A DNA stretch of 48,913 nt, taken from Verrucomicrobiota bacterium (lineage in GTDB: Bacteria > Verrucomicrobiota > Verrucomicrobiia > Opitutales > Opitutaceae). The notes under the pieces are model-generated. The model made no database searches and was not told the DNA's origin. It saw nothing but the letters and a program-made list of their open reading frames with translations. Shown here piece by piece: positions 8,030-16,136 of this stretch. Positions within the stretch are counted from its first letter, which is position 1. Every line of letters begins with the position of its first letter. The position numbers and the translations under genes are program-made. The DNA is taken from NCBI GenBank assembly GCA_018239675.1, contig JAFEGX010000005.1, positions 1 to 48,913 on the forward strand. Reading direction: 5' to 3'.

Positions 8030-9754
8030 GTGACCCTGCTCCCGGGTGGCGCGAATCGGGCCTCGAAATCGGGGGCGGGTTGCGCACAGTGCAGGAGCTT
8101 GCAGACGCTGTACTCCAGGATTCGCGGCTGGGGCCTGCTGGTGCTGGCGGCGGGGCTGGGCACCGGGCTGCGGGCGGCCGATCCGCTCGCGGCGCGGGTG
8201 GTGCTGCTGGCCAACCGCGATGACCCTGGTTCCGTCGAGATCGCCCGTCACTACGCCGAGGTGCGCGGCGTGCCGGCAGGCAACATTTTCGCCCTGTCGA
8301 TGCCCGCCGCGGAGACCATCACCTGGGACGAGTTCGTCGGCCGCATTTGGCGGCCGCTCCAGGACGAGCTGGTCCGGCGGAAGTGGATTGACGCGATCTC
8401 CATGGATCTGACGGACGAAGTCGGCCGCCGGAAGCAGGCGATCGCGGGTCATCGCATCGCGTTTCTCGTGGTTTGCCGCGGCGTGCCCCTGCGCATCGCC
8501 CACGATTCCGCCCGCTGCCAGCCGACCCGCGGGCTGCCGGACCAGCCCTCCTTCCAGACCAATCAGGCGGCGGTCGACTCGGAGCTGAGCCTGCTCGCCG
8601 TGAACGAGAGTGCGATCAACGGCTTCGTGCCGAACCCGCTGTTCCGGCGCGAACGGCCGGCTCCAGGCGAGTCGGCCCGCGTGGTGAAGGTTTCGCGCCT
8701 CGACGGCCCGACGGCCGCCGACGCGGCGGCGCTGGTAGACCGCGCGGTGGCGGCGGAACGGACGGGTTTGGCCGGGCGCGCTTATGTGGATCAGGCGGGG
8801 GGGCGGCCGGAAGGTGACGAGTGGCTGCGGGTGGTGGCGGGGGAAGCGCGCGCGCTGGGCCTCGACACCGATGTCGAGGTGACGCCGGAGACCTACGGGG
8901 CGGGAGCGCGGTTTGACGCACCGGCTCTCTACTTCGGCTGGTACACGCCGCACCTGAACGGTCCGTTTGCGCTGCCCGGGTTCATGTTTCCGCCCGGGGC
9001 GATCGCGGTGCACATCCACAGCTTCTCGGCCGAAACCCTGCGGTCAGGCGAGACCGGGTGGTGCGGGCCGCTGCTGGCACGGGGCGTGACGGCGACGGTC
9101 GGCAATGTGTTCGAGCCCTATCTCCAGCTCCTGCACCGTCCGGACCTGCTCCTGCGCGCGCTCGCCCGCGGCGAGCGGTTCGGGGATGCCGCCTACTACG
9201 CGCTGCCGGTGCTGAGCTGGCAGTCGATTGCCATCGGTGACCCGCTCTACCGGCCCTTTGCCGTGTCGGTGGCGGACCAGTGGTCGCATCGGGCCCGGCT
9301 TCCGGCGACGCTCCGGCCCTACGTGGTCCTGCGACGCGCGCACGAGCTGGAGCGGGCCAATCAGCCCGTCGCGGCCCGGGCGCTGCGCGAGACCGAGCTG
9401 GAGGCTCATCCGAGCCTGCCGCTTGCCCTGGCCGTGGCGGCGGATCGCGAACTCGCGGGCGACCGCGCCGGAGCGGTCGGAGCCCTCAAGCGGGTGGAGC
9501 CGGCGGACCAGTGGCCGGCGGACGAGTGGGGCGCGGTGCACGAGGCGGCCGCCCGGTCCATGCGCGACGGGGCGCCGGCCCTCGCGGTTACGTTCTTCGC
9601 GCAGCTCCTCGATCCGGACGCGCCGCTGCCGGTCGACCTGCGGCAGGTCTGGCTGGCCGAGGCGGTGGCGGCGGCGCAGGCCGCGGGCGATGAAACCCGC
9701 GGGGCGGCCTGGTCCCGCGAGCTCGACGCGCTCCAGCTCGGGGCAAAAAAATAG
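8030..9754 (+). CDS. TIGR03790-like exported protein of unknown function
   Basis: About 574 residues from a GTG at 8030. The start is uncertain: the hydrophobic segment GWGLLVLAAGLGTGLRA lies at residues 33-49, so a later start (TTG at 8099 or CTG at 8108, near an AGGAG at 8093) would give a more ordinary signal peptide. The body shows LLANRDDPGSVEIARHYAEVRGVPAGNI, FLVVCRGVPLRI and the distal VTATVGNVFEPYLQ with HRPDLLLRALARGERFGDAAYYA. These resemble TIGR03790-type proteins, common in Verrucomicrobia and Planctomycetes, whose role is unknown. The last 150 residues are helical and Ala-rich, possibly TPR-like. The clpP terminator overlaps its stop codon. Confidence 0.75.
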   Translation: MTLLPGGANRASKSGAGCAQCRSLQTLYSRIRGWGLLVLAAGLGTGLRAADPLAARVVLLANRDDPGSVEIARHYAEVRGVPAGNIFALSMPAAETITWDEFVGRIWRPLQDELVRRKWIDAISMDLTDEVGRRKQAIAGHRIAFLVVCRGVPLRIAHDSARCQPTRGLPDQPSFQTNQAAVDSELSLLAVNESAINGFVPNPLFRRERPAPGESARVVKVSRLDGPTAADAAALVDRAVAAERTGLAGRAYVDQAGGRPEGDEWLRVVAGEARALGLDTDVEVTPETYGAGARFDAPALYFGWYTPHLNGPFALPGFMFPPGAIAVHIHSFSAETLRSGETGWCGPLLARGVTATVGNVFEPYLQLLHRPDLLLRALARGERFGDAAYYALPVLSWQSIAIGDPLYRPFAVSVADQWSHRARLPATLRPYVVLRRAHELERANQPVAARALRETELEAHPSLPLALAVAADRELAGDRAGAVGALKRVEPADQWPADEWGAVHEAAARSMRDGAPALAVTFFAQLLDPDAPLPVDLRQVWLAEAVAAAQAAGDETRGAAWSRELDALQLGAKK

Positions 9755-9774
9755 CGCGGCCGGTGCGGCCGCGC
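9745..9774 (-). terminator. Rho-independent terminator of clpP
   Basis: GCGCGGCCG (9754-9762) pairs perfectly with CGGCCGCGC (9766-9774) around a 3-base loop. Read on the minus strand, the hairpin is followed after two bases by seven T residues, placing it 20 bases after the clpP stop. The T run is the A7 tract at the very end of the convergent TIGR03790-like gene, so the two genes share these bases. Confidence 0.85.
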
Positions 9775-9793
9775 CATGAAGGGGAACCTCGGT

Positions 9794-10444
9794 TCAGGCC
9801 TGGTCGACGATCCGGTCCGCAAGCCCGTAGGCGATGGCCTCCTGGGCGTTCAGGTAGAAGTCGCGGTCGGTATCCTGGTTGATCTTCTCAAGCGGCTGGC
9901 CGGAGGCGTCGGCGAGGATCTGGTTCAGCTCGGAGCGGAGCTTCTCCATTTCCTTGGCCTGAATGTTGATGTCCGTGGCCGGGCCCACCATGCGGCCCGA
10001 GATGAGCGGCTGGTGGATGAGCACCCGCGAATGCGGGTAGAGGAGCCGGCGGCCCTTGCGGGCGCCCGAGAGAAGGATGGAGCCCATCGACGCAGCCATG
10101 CCGGTCACGACGACGGTGATGGGCGAAGAGATCAGCTTCATCGTGTCGTATACCGCCATGCCCGCGGTGATGGAGCCGCCGGGCGAGTTGAGATAGAACG
10201 TGATCGGCTGGCCCGGCGCGGCGGCCTCGAGGTACAGGAGCTTTTCGGTGATATCCTTGGCCGAGGCATCCGTCACGGCGCCCCACAGGAAAATCTTCCG
10301 CTCCTCAAGGAACTTCCGCTGGATCTGCTGGCCGACCGAAGTGGCGCCCTTCGGCGAGCAGCATTCCTGCTCGTCGTCATCCTCGTCATCGTCGGCGCGT
10401 GGAACCGGCGCGGTGAGCCCGGGCTGGAGGTTGTCGAAATGCAT
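9794..10444 (-). CDS. clpP: ATP-dependent Clp protease proteolytic subunit
   Basis: Serine peptidase that forms tetradecameric barrels with a Clp ATPase and degrades unfolded proteins. From the preferred ATG at 10444 it is 216 residues. The frame is open further upstream, to 10528, but that part is not ClpP-like. Catalytic triad: S119 in GMAASMGS, H144 in LIHQP and D195 in DTDRD. An unusual N-terminal lead of about 32 residues precedes the core, with an acidic cluster (RADDDEDDDEQ) followed by CC; typical ClpP begins near VGQQIQRKFLEERKIFLWG. It is divergent from adenine deaminase (113 bases apart) and separate from clpX or tig. Confidence 0.94.
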   Translation of the reverse strand: MHFDNLQPGLTAPVPRADDDEDDDEQECCSPKGATSVGQQIQRKFLEERKIFLWGAVTDASAKDITEKLLYLEAAAPGQPITFYLNSPGGSITAGMAVYDTMKLISSPITVVVTGMAASMGSILLSGARKGRRLLYPHSRVLIHQPLISGRMVGPATDINIQAKEMEKLRSELNQILADASGQPLEKINQDTDRDFYLNAQEAIAYGLADRIVDQA

Positions 10445-10557
10445 AGGCCCCGAAGGTTGGCGGCCTTCCCCGGCTTGGCAAGTGGTTTGGCCGTTATGTT
10501 CGGCCCCGCCGGGCGCGCGCCTTGCCAAGCCGGCGACCCTCGGGCTAGAAACGGGAA

Positions 10558-12195
10558 ATGAGCGTGCAGCGCATCTCGGGCCGCGTGGTGGATGTGGTGA
10601 ACCGGGAGGAGTTTCCCGGGACCATCGAGATCGAGGGCGGCCGAATCCGCCGGATTGTCCGCGACGCGCGGGTGCGGGGCCGCCACCTGCTGATGCCGGG
10701 CTTCGTGGATGCGCACATTCACATCGAGAGCTCGCTGCTGCCCCCGGCGGAGTTCGCGCGCCATGCCGTCGTGCACGGCACGGTGGCCACGGTGTCGGAC
10801 CCGCACGAGATCGCGAATGTCCTGGGCGAGGCGGGGGTGCGCTACATGATCGCGGACGGAAAGCGCACGCCGCTCAAGTTCAACTTCGGCGCGCCGTCGT
10901 GCGTGCCGGCCACGACCTTCGAGACCGCCGGCGCCCGGCTGGGCGTGAGGGCGGTCGCGCGCCTGCTGGCCCGGCCCGACGTGCGGTTTCTGGCCGAGGT
11001 GATGAACTTCCCGGGCGTGCTGCACGGCGACCCGGCGCTCGGGGCAATGATCGCGGCGGCCCGGCGACGCGGGAAGGCGGTGGACGGCCACGCCCCCGGC
11101 CTGAGGGGCGACCTGGCGGCGCGCTATGCCGCGGCCGGCATCACGACCGACCACGAGTGCTTCACGCGCGGGGAGGCCGAGGACAAGCTCGCCGCGGGGA
11201 TGAAGATCCTGATCCGCGAGGGGTCGGCGGCGCGAAATTTTTCCGCGCTGGCCCCGCTGCTGGCGGCGCACGCGGAGCGCTGCATGTTCTGCTGCGACGA
11301 CCTGCACCCCGACCTGCTGATGCGGCGCCACCTTGACGAGCACGTGCGGCGGGCGCTCGCACTGGGGTTGGACCGTTTCGACGTCCTCTCCTGCGCGTCG
11401 GTTAATCCGGTCCGCCACTACGGCCTCGACGTGGGCCTGCTGCGGGCGGGAGATCCGGCGGACTTCATCGAGGTGGACGGATGGCGCCGCTTCCGCGTGC
11501 GCCGGACCTGGCTGGGCGGGCAGCTCGTGGCGGCGGGCGGGCGCAGCCGGCTGCCGCGCCTCCGGGCGACGATAGTCAACCAGTTCAGGGCGCGGCCGCG
11601 GCGGCCGGAGGACTTTGCGGTCCGGGCCGGGACCGGCGAGCTCAACGTGATCGAGGCTTTGAACGGCCAGCTGATCACGCGGCACCGGCGCCAGCCGGCG
11701 GTGCACTGCGGCGGCGAGGCGGTGGCGGACCCGGCGCGCGACCTGCTGAAGATCGCGGTGGTGAACCGCTACGTGGCACGGGCGCCGGTGGCGGTGGGAT
11801 TTGTCCGCGGCTTTGGGCTGCGGTCCGGCGCGCTGGCTTCGTCGGTGGCGCACGACTCGCACAATATCGTGGCCGTCGGGGCGGACGATGCGTCGCTGGC
11901 GGCCGCGGTCAACCTGGTGATCGCGCACCGCGGCGGCCTGAGCGCGGTGGACGGCCGCCAGCGCGCGGTGCTGCCGCTGCCGATCGCGGGCCTGATGTCG
12001 GACGGCGACGGCCGGGCGGTGGCCCGGCGCTACACGGCGCTGGACGCGATGGCGAAGCGCCTCGGGTCGCGGCTCGATGCGCCGTTCATGACGCTCTCGT
12101 TCATGGCGCTGCTCGTCATCCCCGACCTCAAGCTGAGCGACCGGGGCCTGTTCTCGGGTACAAAATGGAGCTTCGTGCCGCGGCAGGGTGGCTGA
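10558..12195 (+). CDS. ade: Adenine deaminase
   Basis: Amidohydrolase-superfamily enzyme deaminating adenine to hypoxanthine for purine salvage. The 545-residue protein has an N-terminal composite domain, then PGFVDAHIHIESS with metal-binding H53 and H55, VSDPHEIANVLG, GHAPGL, the TTDHECFT motif and the long Ade-specific C-terminal domain (SHDSHNI-like segment at VAHDSHNIVAVGADD, then GGLSAVDG). Length and motif order match bacterial Ade rather than the shorter adenosine-deaminase-like type. It is divergent from clpP and convergent with the protease gene (6 bases between stops). Confidence 0.93.
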   Translation: MSVQRISGRVVDVVNREEFPGTIEIEGGRIRRIVRDARVRGRHLLMPGFVDAHIHIESSLLPPAEFARHAVVHGTVATVSDPHEIANVLGEAGVRYMIADGKRTPLKFNFGAPSCVPATTFETAGARLGVRAVARLLARPDVRFLAEVMNFPGVLHGDPALGAMIAAARRRGKAVDGHAPGLRGDLAARYAAAGITTDHECFTRGEAEDKLAAGMKILIREGSAARNFSALAPLLAAHAERCMFCCDDLHPDLLMRRHLDEHVRRALALGLDRFDVLSCASVNPVRHYGLDVGLLRAGDPADFIEVDGWRRFRVRRTWLGGQLVAAGGRSRLPRLRATIVNQFRARPRRPEDFAVRAGTGELNVIEALNGQLITRHRRQPAVHCGGEAVADPARDLLKIAVVNRYVARAPVAVGFVRGFGLRSGALASSVAHDSHNIVAVGADDASLAAAVNLVIAHRGGLSAVDGRQRAVLPLPIAGLMSDGDGRAVARRYTALDAMAKRLGSRLDAPFMTLSFMALLVIPDLKLSDRGLFSGTKWSFVPRQGG

Positions 12196-12201
12196 AGCGG
12201 G

Positions 12202-13842
12202 TCACGGCGCGGCGGGCTTGGCGTTCCAGACCGCAAGCGTGTCGGCCGAGCCCTGGGCGCGCACGCCGTTGTCGCTGAGAATGTCCTCCGTGGCGGCTAG
12301 CGCGTCCTGCCGGCGGAACACCGGGGTCTCGCCGCCGCGGGTGTCGAACTCGAAGGCGAGGAATTCGTCCTTCGAGTCGCGCAGGAGCGCGACCAGATGG
12401 GCGAGGTTCTTGATCGGGATGCCGTTCACGCTCTTCAGCACGCCCGACATCGGGTTGGAGTAACCCTTGGCAAGCTTGTGGGGGAAGAAGGGCGACGAGA
12501 CGATCACGAGCTCCTCGCCGGGAAAGGCGGGCGCCGCGGTGCGCCGCAGGAGCAGCGGGCTCTGGATGAAACTGAGCGTGTTGAGGGCGCCGGCGTTGCC
12601 GGAAAACGCGCCCACGTACTGCATGGTGGCGGTGGAGAAGACCATCGGGCCGAACACGAAGTAAGACGGATAGGCGCCGCGCAGGTCGGGAATCAGCATC
12701 GGCCGGTCGCTTGGCACGGGCAGCTCAATCTGGAGCGGCTGGCTGTGGCGCACGATCGTCAGCGGAACCTTGCCGTCCCGCGCGATCTTCTGGACGAGAT
12801 ACTGGAACCGGACACGGAGGTTGGCGCCCAGGCGGATCATGCCCTGGTCGTCGATGGGCGTGTCGCCGATGCGGGTGATGATATCCCATTTCTTCAGCGG
12901 GTAGTCCGGCTCCTTGCCGTACGGCTCGCGGACGACGATGCCCTGGACGGAACGGTCGACTTTGAGGAACGCGCGCAGGGCATCGTTCTCGAGCGTCTGG
13001 AGGTCGTCGAACATCGCCGGCTTGCCGTGGTACTGGCCCGAGGCGACGGCCTTGAGGAACAGCTCCACCTCCTCGGTCGGAATGATGTAGCCAATATTGT
13101 CGGCGTTGCCGAGGTGGCTGAAGGCGATGCCGATCATCTGGTCGCCGACGATGGCCGGGCCGCCGCTGTTGCCGGGGTTGATGGCGGCGTCGATCTGGAT
13201 GCGCAGGCCGGAGACCGGAAAATTGTACGGCATGAACTCGATCCGGGAGACGATGCCCTTGGTGATCGAGAGGCTGTTGCCGCCGGTCGGGAAACCGTAG
13301 GCGAGCACGGTGTCCTTGATCTCGGGCAGCTTGCTCGCGCGCGGGAGCGGGGCGTGGGTGTCGAAGAATGACTCGTCATCGAGCTTCAGGACGGCGAGGT
13401 CGATCCCGGGGGCGATCGACTCGACCGTGGCCGAGAGCTTGTCGCCGGCCTGGTTGGCCTGGATCTGGACCTGGCTCGCGTAGAGGACGACGTGGGCGTT
13501 GGTGAGGATCCGCTTCCCCTCGATCACCACGCCCGTGCCGGTCGCCTCGGCGGGGGCCTGCTTGGTCCAGGGCCGGGCGAGGTCGGGGTAGCGCATCGTC
13601 GAGAACACTTTCACCACCGAGTTCTCGATGTGGCCGCCCTTGGAGTCGGGGGCCGGAGCGACCGACGCCGGGGGCACGGTTGCTGGAGCCGCGGGCGCCG
13701 GGTTGGCGACCTCCGGGACCCTCGCGGCGGGTGAAACGGCGGCCGCGTTGTCCGCGGCCCTGGCCGCCGGGCTTAGCCAGACACTGACAGCGGCGACAAG
13801 GCAGGTGGCAACGCGACGAAACAGGGGCGCGAGGGGTTGCAT
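12202..13842 (-). CDS. Deg/HtrA-type serine protease with PDZ domains, exported
   Basis: Trypsin-like periplasmic protease, 546 residues from ATG 13842 (an ATG five codons earlier, 13857, is also in frame). Signal peptide 1-29 (LVAAVSVWLSPAARA/AD), then an Ala/Pro-rich linker to about 66. The catalytic domain carries H117 (LTNAHVV), D148 (GIDLAVLKL) and S226 (NPGNSGGP). After it come a PDZ-like domain (PLKKWDIITRIGDTPIDD) and a long C-terminal region with PSYFVFGPMVFST and SGVLKSVNGIPIKNLAHLV. That architecture resembles the plant DEG9-type branch more than E. coli DegP. It lies 257 bases downstream of sufT on the same strand and probably has its own promoter. Confidence 0.88.
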   Translation of the reverse strand: MQPLAPLFRRVATCLVAAVSVWLSPAARAADNAAAVSPAARVPEVANPAPAAPATVPPASVAPAPDSKGGHIENSVVKVFSTMRYPDLARPWTKQAPAEATGTGVVIEGKRILTNAHVVLYASQVQIQANQAGDKLSATVESIAPGIDLAVLKLDDESFFDTHAPLPRASKLPEIKDTVLAYGFPTGGNSLSITKGIVSRIEFMPYNFPVSGLRIQIDAAINPGNSGGPAIVGDQMIGIAFSHLGNADNIGYIIPTEEVELFLKAVASGQYHGKPAMFDDLQTLENDALRAFLKVDRSVQGIVVREPYGKEPDYPLKKWDIITRIGDTPIDDQGMIRLGANLRVRFQYLVQKIARDGKVPLTIVRHSQPLQIELPVPSDRPMLIPDLRGAYPSYFVFGPMVFSTATMQYVGAFSGNAGALNTLSFIQSPLLLRRTAAPAFPGEELVIVSSPFFPHKLAKGYSNPMSGVLKSVNGIPIKNLAHLVALLRDSKDEFLAFEFDTRGGETPVFRRQDALAATEDILSDNGVRAQGSADTLAVWNAKPAAP

Positions 13843-14098
13843 CGGGCCATAGCGCAAGCACGCAGCCCGGGGAACGCCAGTTTTTTCCGGCGTCTAGGCA
13901 TGGCCCGATGTGAGGTGGTTGAAAGCGTTCGGTTGAACGTTACATGGTCACCTGCACTCCGGCCCTGCGACGAAGAGGCGCGAGGGCCTGACACCACGGT
14001 TCAGGGTCGGGATCGAACGCAACGGCGGCAGCTGGTCACCGGCGAAACGCCGGCTCCTTGCCTCCTTCCCCTTTCAACGACAGGCAACCCTCCCCGGC
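13843..14098. other. Intergenic gap between sufT and the Deg protease
   Basis: 256 bases without a credible gene. It contains a 6-bp hairpin, CCGGCG (14039-14044) / CGCCGG (14048-14053), with no T run on either strand. A less GC-rich stretch around 13900-13950 could hold the protease promoter, but no convincing -35/-10 pair was seen. Confidence 0.4.
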
Positions 14099-14641
14099 TC
14101 AGAGCAGACCGAGCTTCATCTTTCCCTCTTCGCTGATCATCGACTGGTTCCAGGGTGGTTCCCAGGTGATGCGGACCTCGGCGGCGGTGACCCCGGGCAC
14201 GGCGAGAATTTTCGACTTGGCGTCCTCCGCGATGGCCGGGCCCATGCCGCAGCCCGGGGCGGTGAGGGTCATGGCCACGTCCACGGAATGGCCCGCCTGC
14301 GCGTCGCCGGAGACATCCATCGAGTAGACGAGGCCGAGATCGACGATGTTCACGGGAATCTCGGGATCGTAGACTTGGCGCAGCTGGTTCCAGATCGCCT
14401 CCGGGTCGGGGGCGCCGTTCGCGAGCGGCGTCGCCTTGACGGCGGTGTCCACGATGGCCTCGCCGAGCGCGTCGCCGTCGCGGCCCTCGATGCGGAACAG
14501 GCCGAAGTCGGTCGAACACGTGTACGTGCCGCCGAGGCGCTGCGTGACAACGAGGCGCGTGCCGGCCGGGAGGGTGGTCTTCTCACCGGACGGGATCTGG
14601 GTGGCGGTGACCTCGCGGGCAAGGGTGCGGGGGGTGTTCAT
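14099..14641 (-). CDS. sufT: SufT-like Fe-S assembly protein (MIP18/DUF59 domain)
   Basis: Accessory factor for Fe-S cluster maturation, 180 residues. The N-terminal 70 residues are the small beta-rich lead typical of SufT (IPSGEKTTLPAGTRLVVTQRLGG). The MIP18/DUF59 domain follows: VYDPEIPVNIVDLGLVY (residues 90-106), the conserved cysteine C131 in LTAPGCGMG, then GVTAAEVRITWEPPWNQSMIS. It is the last gene of the sufC-sufB-sufD-sufT series, 63 bases after sufD. No sufS, sufU or sufE is present, so the cysteine desulfurase must be encoded elsewhere. Confidence 0.9.
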   Translation of the reverse strand: MNTPRTLAREVTATQIPSGEKTTLPAGTRLVVTQRLGGTYTCSTDFGLFRIEGRDGDALGEAIVDTAVKATPLANGAPDPEAIWNQLRQVYDPEIPVNIVDLGLVYSMDVSGDAQAGHSVDVAMTLTAPGCGMGPAIAEDAKSKILAVPGVTAAEVRITWEPPWNQSMISEEGKMKLGLL

Positions 14642-14704
14642 GCGGATACGGGTGCCGGTGGGCGGAGTGTGGGACAGCGGCGGACAAAAGGCGAGCGCGG
14701 CGGC

Positions 14705-16024
14705 TCACTGCTTGAACTGCGTCCGGATGAGCTCGCGGAGGGCGTCGTGGAGCTGGTCGTTCGTAAGCTTGCTCAAGACCTCCTCGAAGAAGCCGAACGT
14801 GAGCAGCTCGTCGGCCTCGGCCTTCCGGATGCCCCGGGCCTGCAGGTAGAACTCCTGCTCGGGATCGATCGGACTCGAGGTCGCGCCGTGGGTGCAACGG
14901 ACGTCGTTCGCCTGGATCTCGAGGCCGGGCAGGGAGTTGGCCTCGGCTTCGTCACTGAGGAGGAGGTTGCGATTGCTCTGGTAGGCGTCGGTTTTCTGCG
15001 CGTCCGCATCAACGACGATCAGGCCGGAGAAGATGGTCTTCGACTGCTCGAGCAGCGCGTTCTTGTAGAGGAGATTCGAGCTGGTGTGGGGCGCCTGGTG
15101 GATCTGCAGGGTCCGCTGGTCGAACTCCTGGCGGCCGCGCGCGACGGTGAGCGCGAGCATCTCGGTGTGGGCGCCGGGGGCCTGGAGCTGACTGTAGCTC
15201 TCGTGGCGCGCCTGGCGGCCGCCGAGATGGAGGTTCAGCGACAGCACGCGGGCGTCGCGGCGGGCGACGGTCGAATTGAACTGGAACGACAGCGTGTCCC
15301 GGGACCAGGTCTGGGCCGCGACATAGGTGATCTCGGCGCCGTGGCTGGCGAACAGGTCGTTCTGGCCGCAGGCGAACTGGCGCGACGCGTCGGTCGACCG
15401 GAAAAGATCGACGAGCGTGACCCGGGCGCCGGTCTCGGCGACGACGAGCGTGTGCGGGAAGACCGCGCTGTGGGCGCCGTGGGCGTAATGGAAGACGGCG
15501 AGGGGGTCCGCGATCTCGACATTCCGCGGGACGTACAGGAACGCGCCGTCCTCGAGGAAGGCGGTGTGCAGGGCGGCGAACTTCTCGGAGCCCTGCGGGG
15601 CGGGCTGCGCGAGCAGGTGGGACTTCACGAGGTCGCCGTGCCGCCGCAGGGCGTTCTGGAGCGTGTCGAAGATGACGCCGCGCGCCGCGAAGTCGGCCGC
15701 GATCGCGTCGTGCGTCACCAGCCGGTTGTTCGCGAGGACGATGCGGCCGGCCTTGGCGATGCCGACGGGCGCGTGGCCGAGCTGCGGAAGGGCGACCGTG
15801 CCGCCGCGGGCGTAGCCGTCGAGCTGCAGGCCGGTGAGCGTCGCGAAGCGCCACGACTCATCGGTGCGCTTCGGCATCGGCGCCGTGGCGAAGCGGTCGT
15901 ACGCGGCCTGCTTGCGGTCGAGCCACCAGGCCGGCAGGTGTGCGACGGTCTTCAGGTGGGCGGCGAAGGCCTCGGGCGTGAAGGCGCCGGTGAGCGAGGC
16001 GGAGGTCAGGGCGGGAGCGGACAT
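14705..16024 (-). CDS. sufD: Fe-S cluster assembly protein SufD
   Basis: Partner of SufB in the SufBC2D scaffold that assembles Fe-S clusters, in the cytoplasm. From ATG 16024 the product is 439 residues. The SufD features are in the C-terminal beta-helix half: LGGRQARHESYSQLQAPGAHTEM, the HQAPHTSSNLLYKNALLEQSKTIF segment, AEANSLPGLEIQANDVRCTHGATSSPIDPEQEFYLQARG, and the helical end. The frame is open upstream to 16066, but those 14 codons lie in the inverted repeat between sufB and sufD and are not SufD-like, so 16024 is chosen. Confidence 0.93.
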   Translation of the reverse strand: MSAPALTSASLTGAFTPEAFAAHLKTVAHLPAWWLDRKQAAYDRFATAPMPKRTDESWRFATLTGLQLDGYARGGTVALPQLGHAPVGIAKAGRIVLANNRLVTHDAIAADFAARGVIFDTLQNALRRHGDLVKSHLLAQPAPQGSEKFAALHTAFLEDGAFLYVPRNVEIADPLAVFHYAHGAHSAVFPHTLVVAETGARVTLVDLFRSTDASRQFACGQNDLFASHGAEITYVAAQTWSRDTLSFQFNSTVARRDARVLSLNLHLGGRQARHESYSQLQAPGAHTEMLALTVARGRQEFDQRTLQIHQAPHTSSNLLYKNALLEQSKTIFSGLIVVDADAQKTDAYQSNRNLLLSDEAEANSLPGLEIQANDVRCTHGATSSPIDPEQEFYLQARGIRKAEADELLTFGFFEEVLSKLTNDQLHDALRELIRTQFKQ

Positions 16025-16029
16025 TGGAA

Positions 16030-16127
16030 ATTGCGGATCGCGGATTGCGGATTGGGCGGCGGTCATGCGGTGGCGGTAGCTCGGCGCGGGGCGGTCAATC
16101 CGCGATCCGCAATCCGAAATCCGCGAT
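16030..16127. repeat. Word-type inverted repeat inside the suf operon
   Basis: Between sufB and sufD. The left arm (16030-16054) is a run of near-identical 7-8 base words ending in GGATTG or GGATCG; the right arm (16096-16127) is the complementary run. Bases 16030-16047 are the exact reverse complement of 16096-16113 (18 bp). Because the words repeat, the arms can also pair in shifted registers. The loop is about 40 bases. The same word (ATTGCGGATTG) reappears at 26871-26902 between pyrH and frr. A transcript would fold into a long hairpin just before the sufD start. Confidence 0.8.
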
Positions 16128-16136
16128 GGTCAGGCG

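Noticed and set aside
14039..14053. Hairpin after sufT as a terminator
   Set aside because: The stem is only 6 bp and neither strand has a T run after it.
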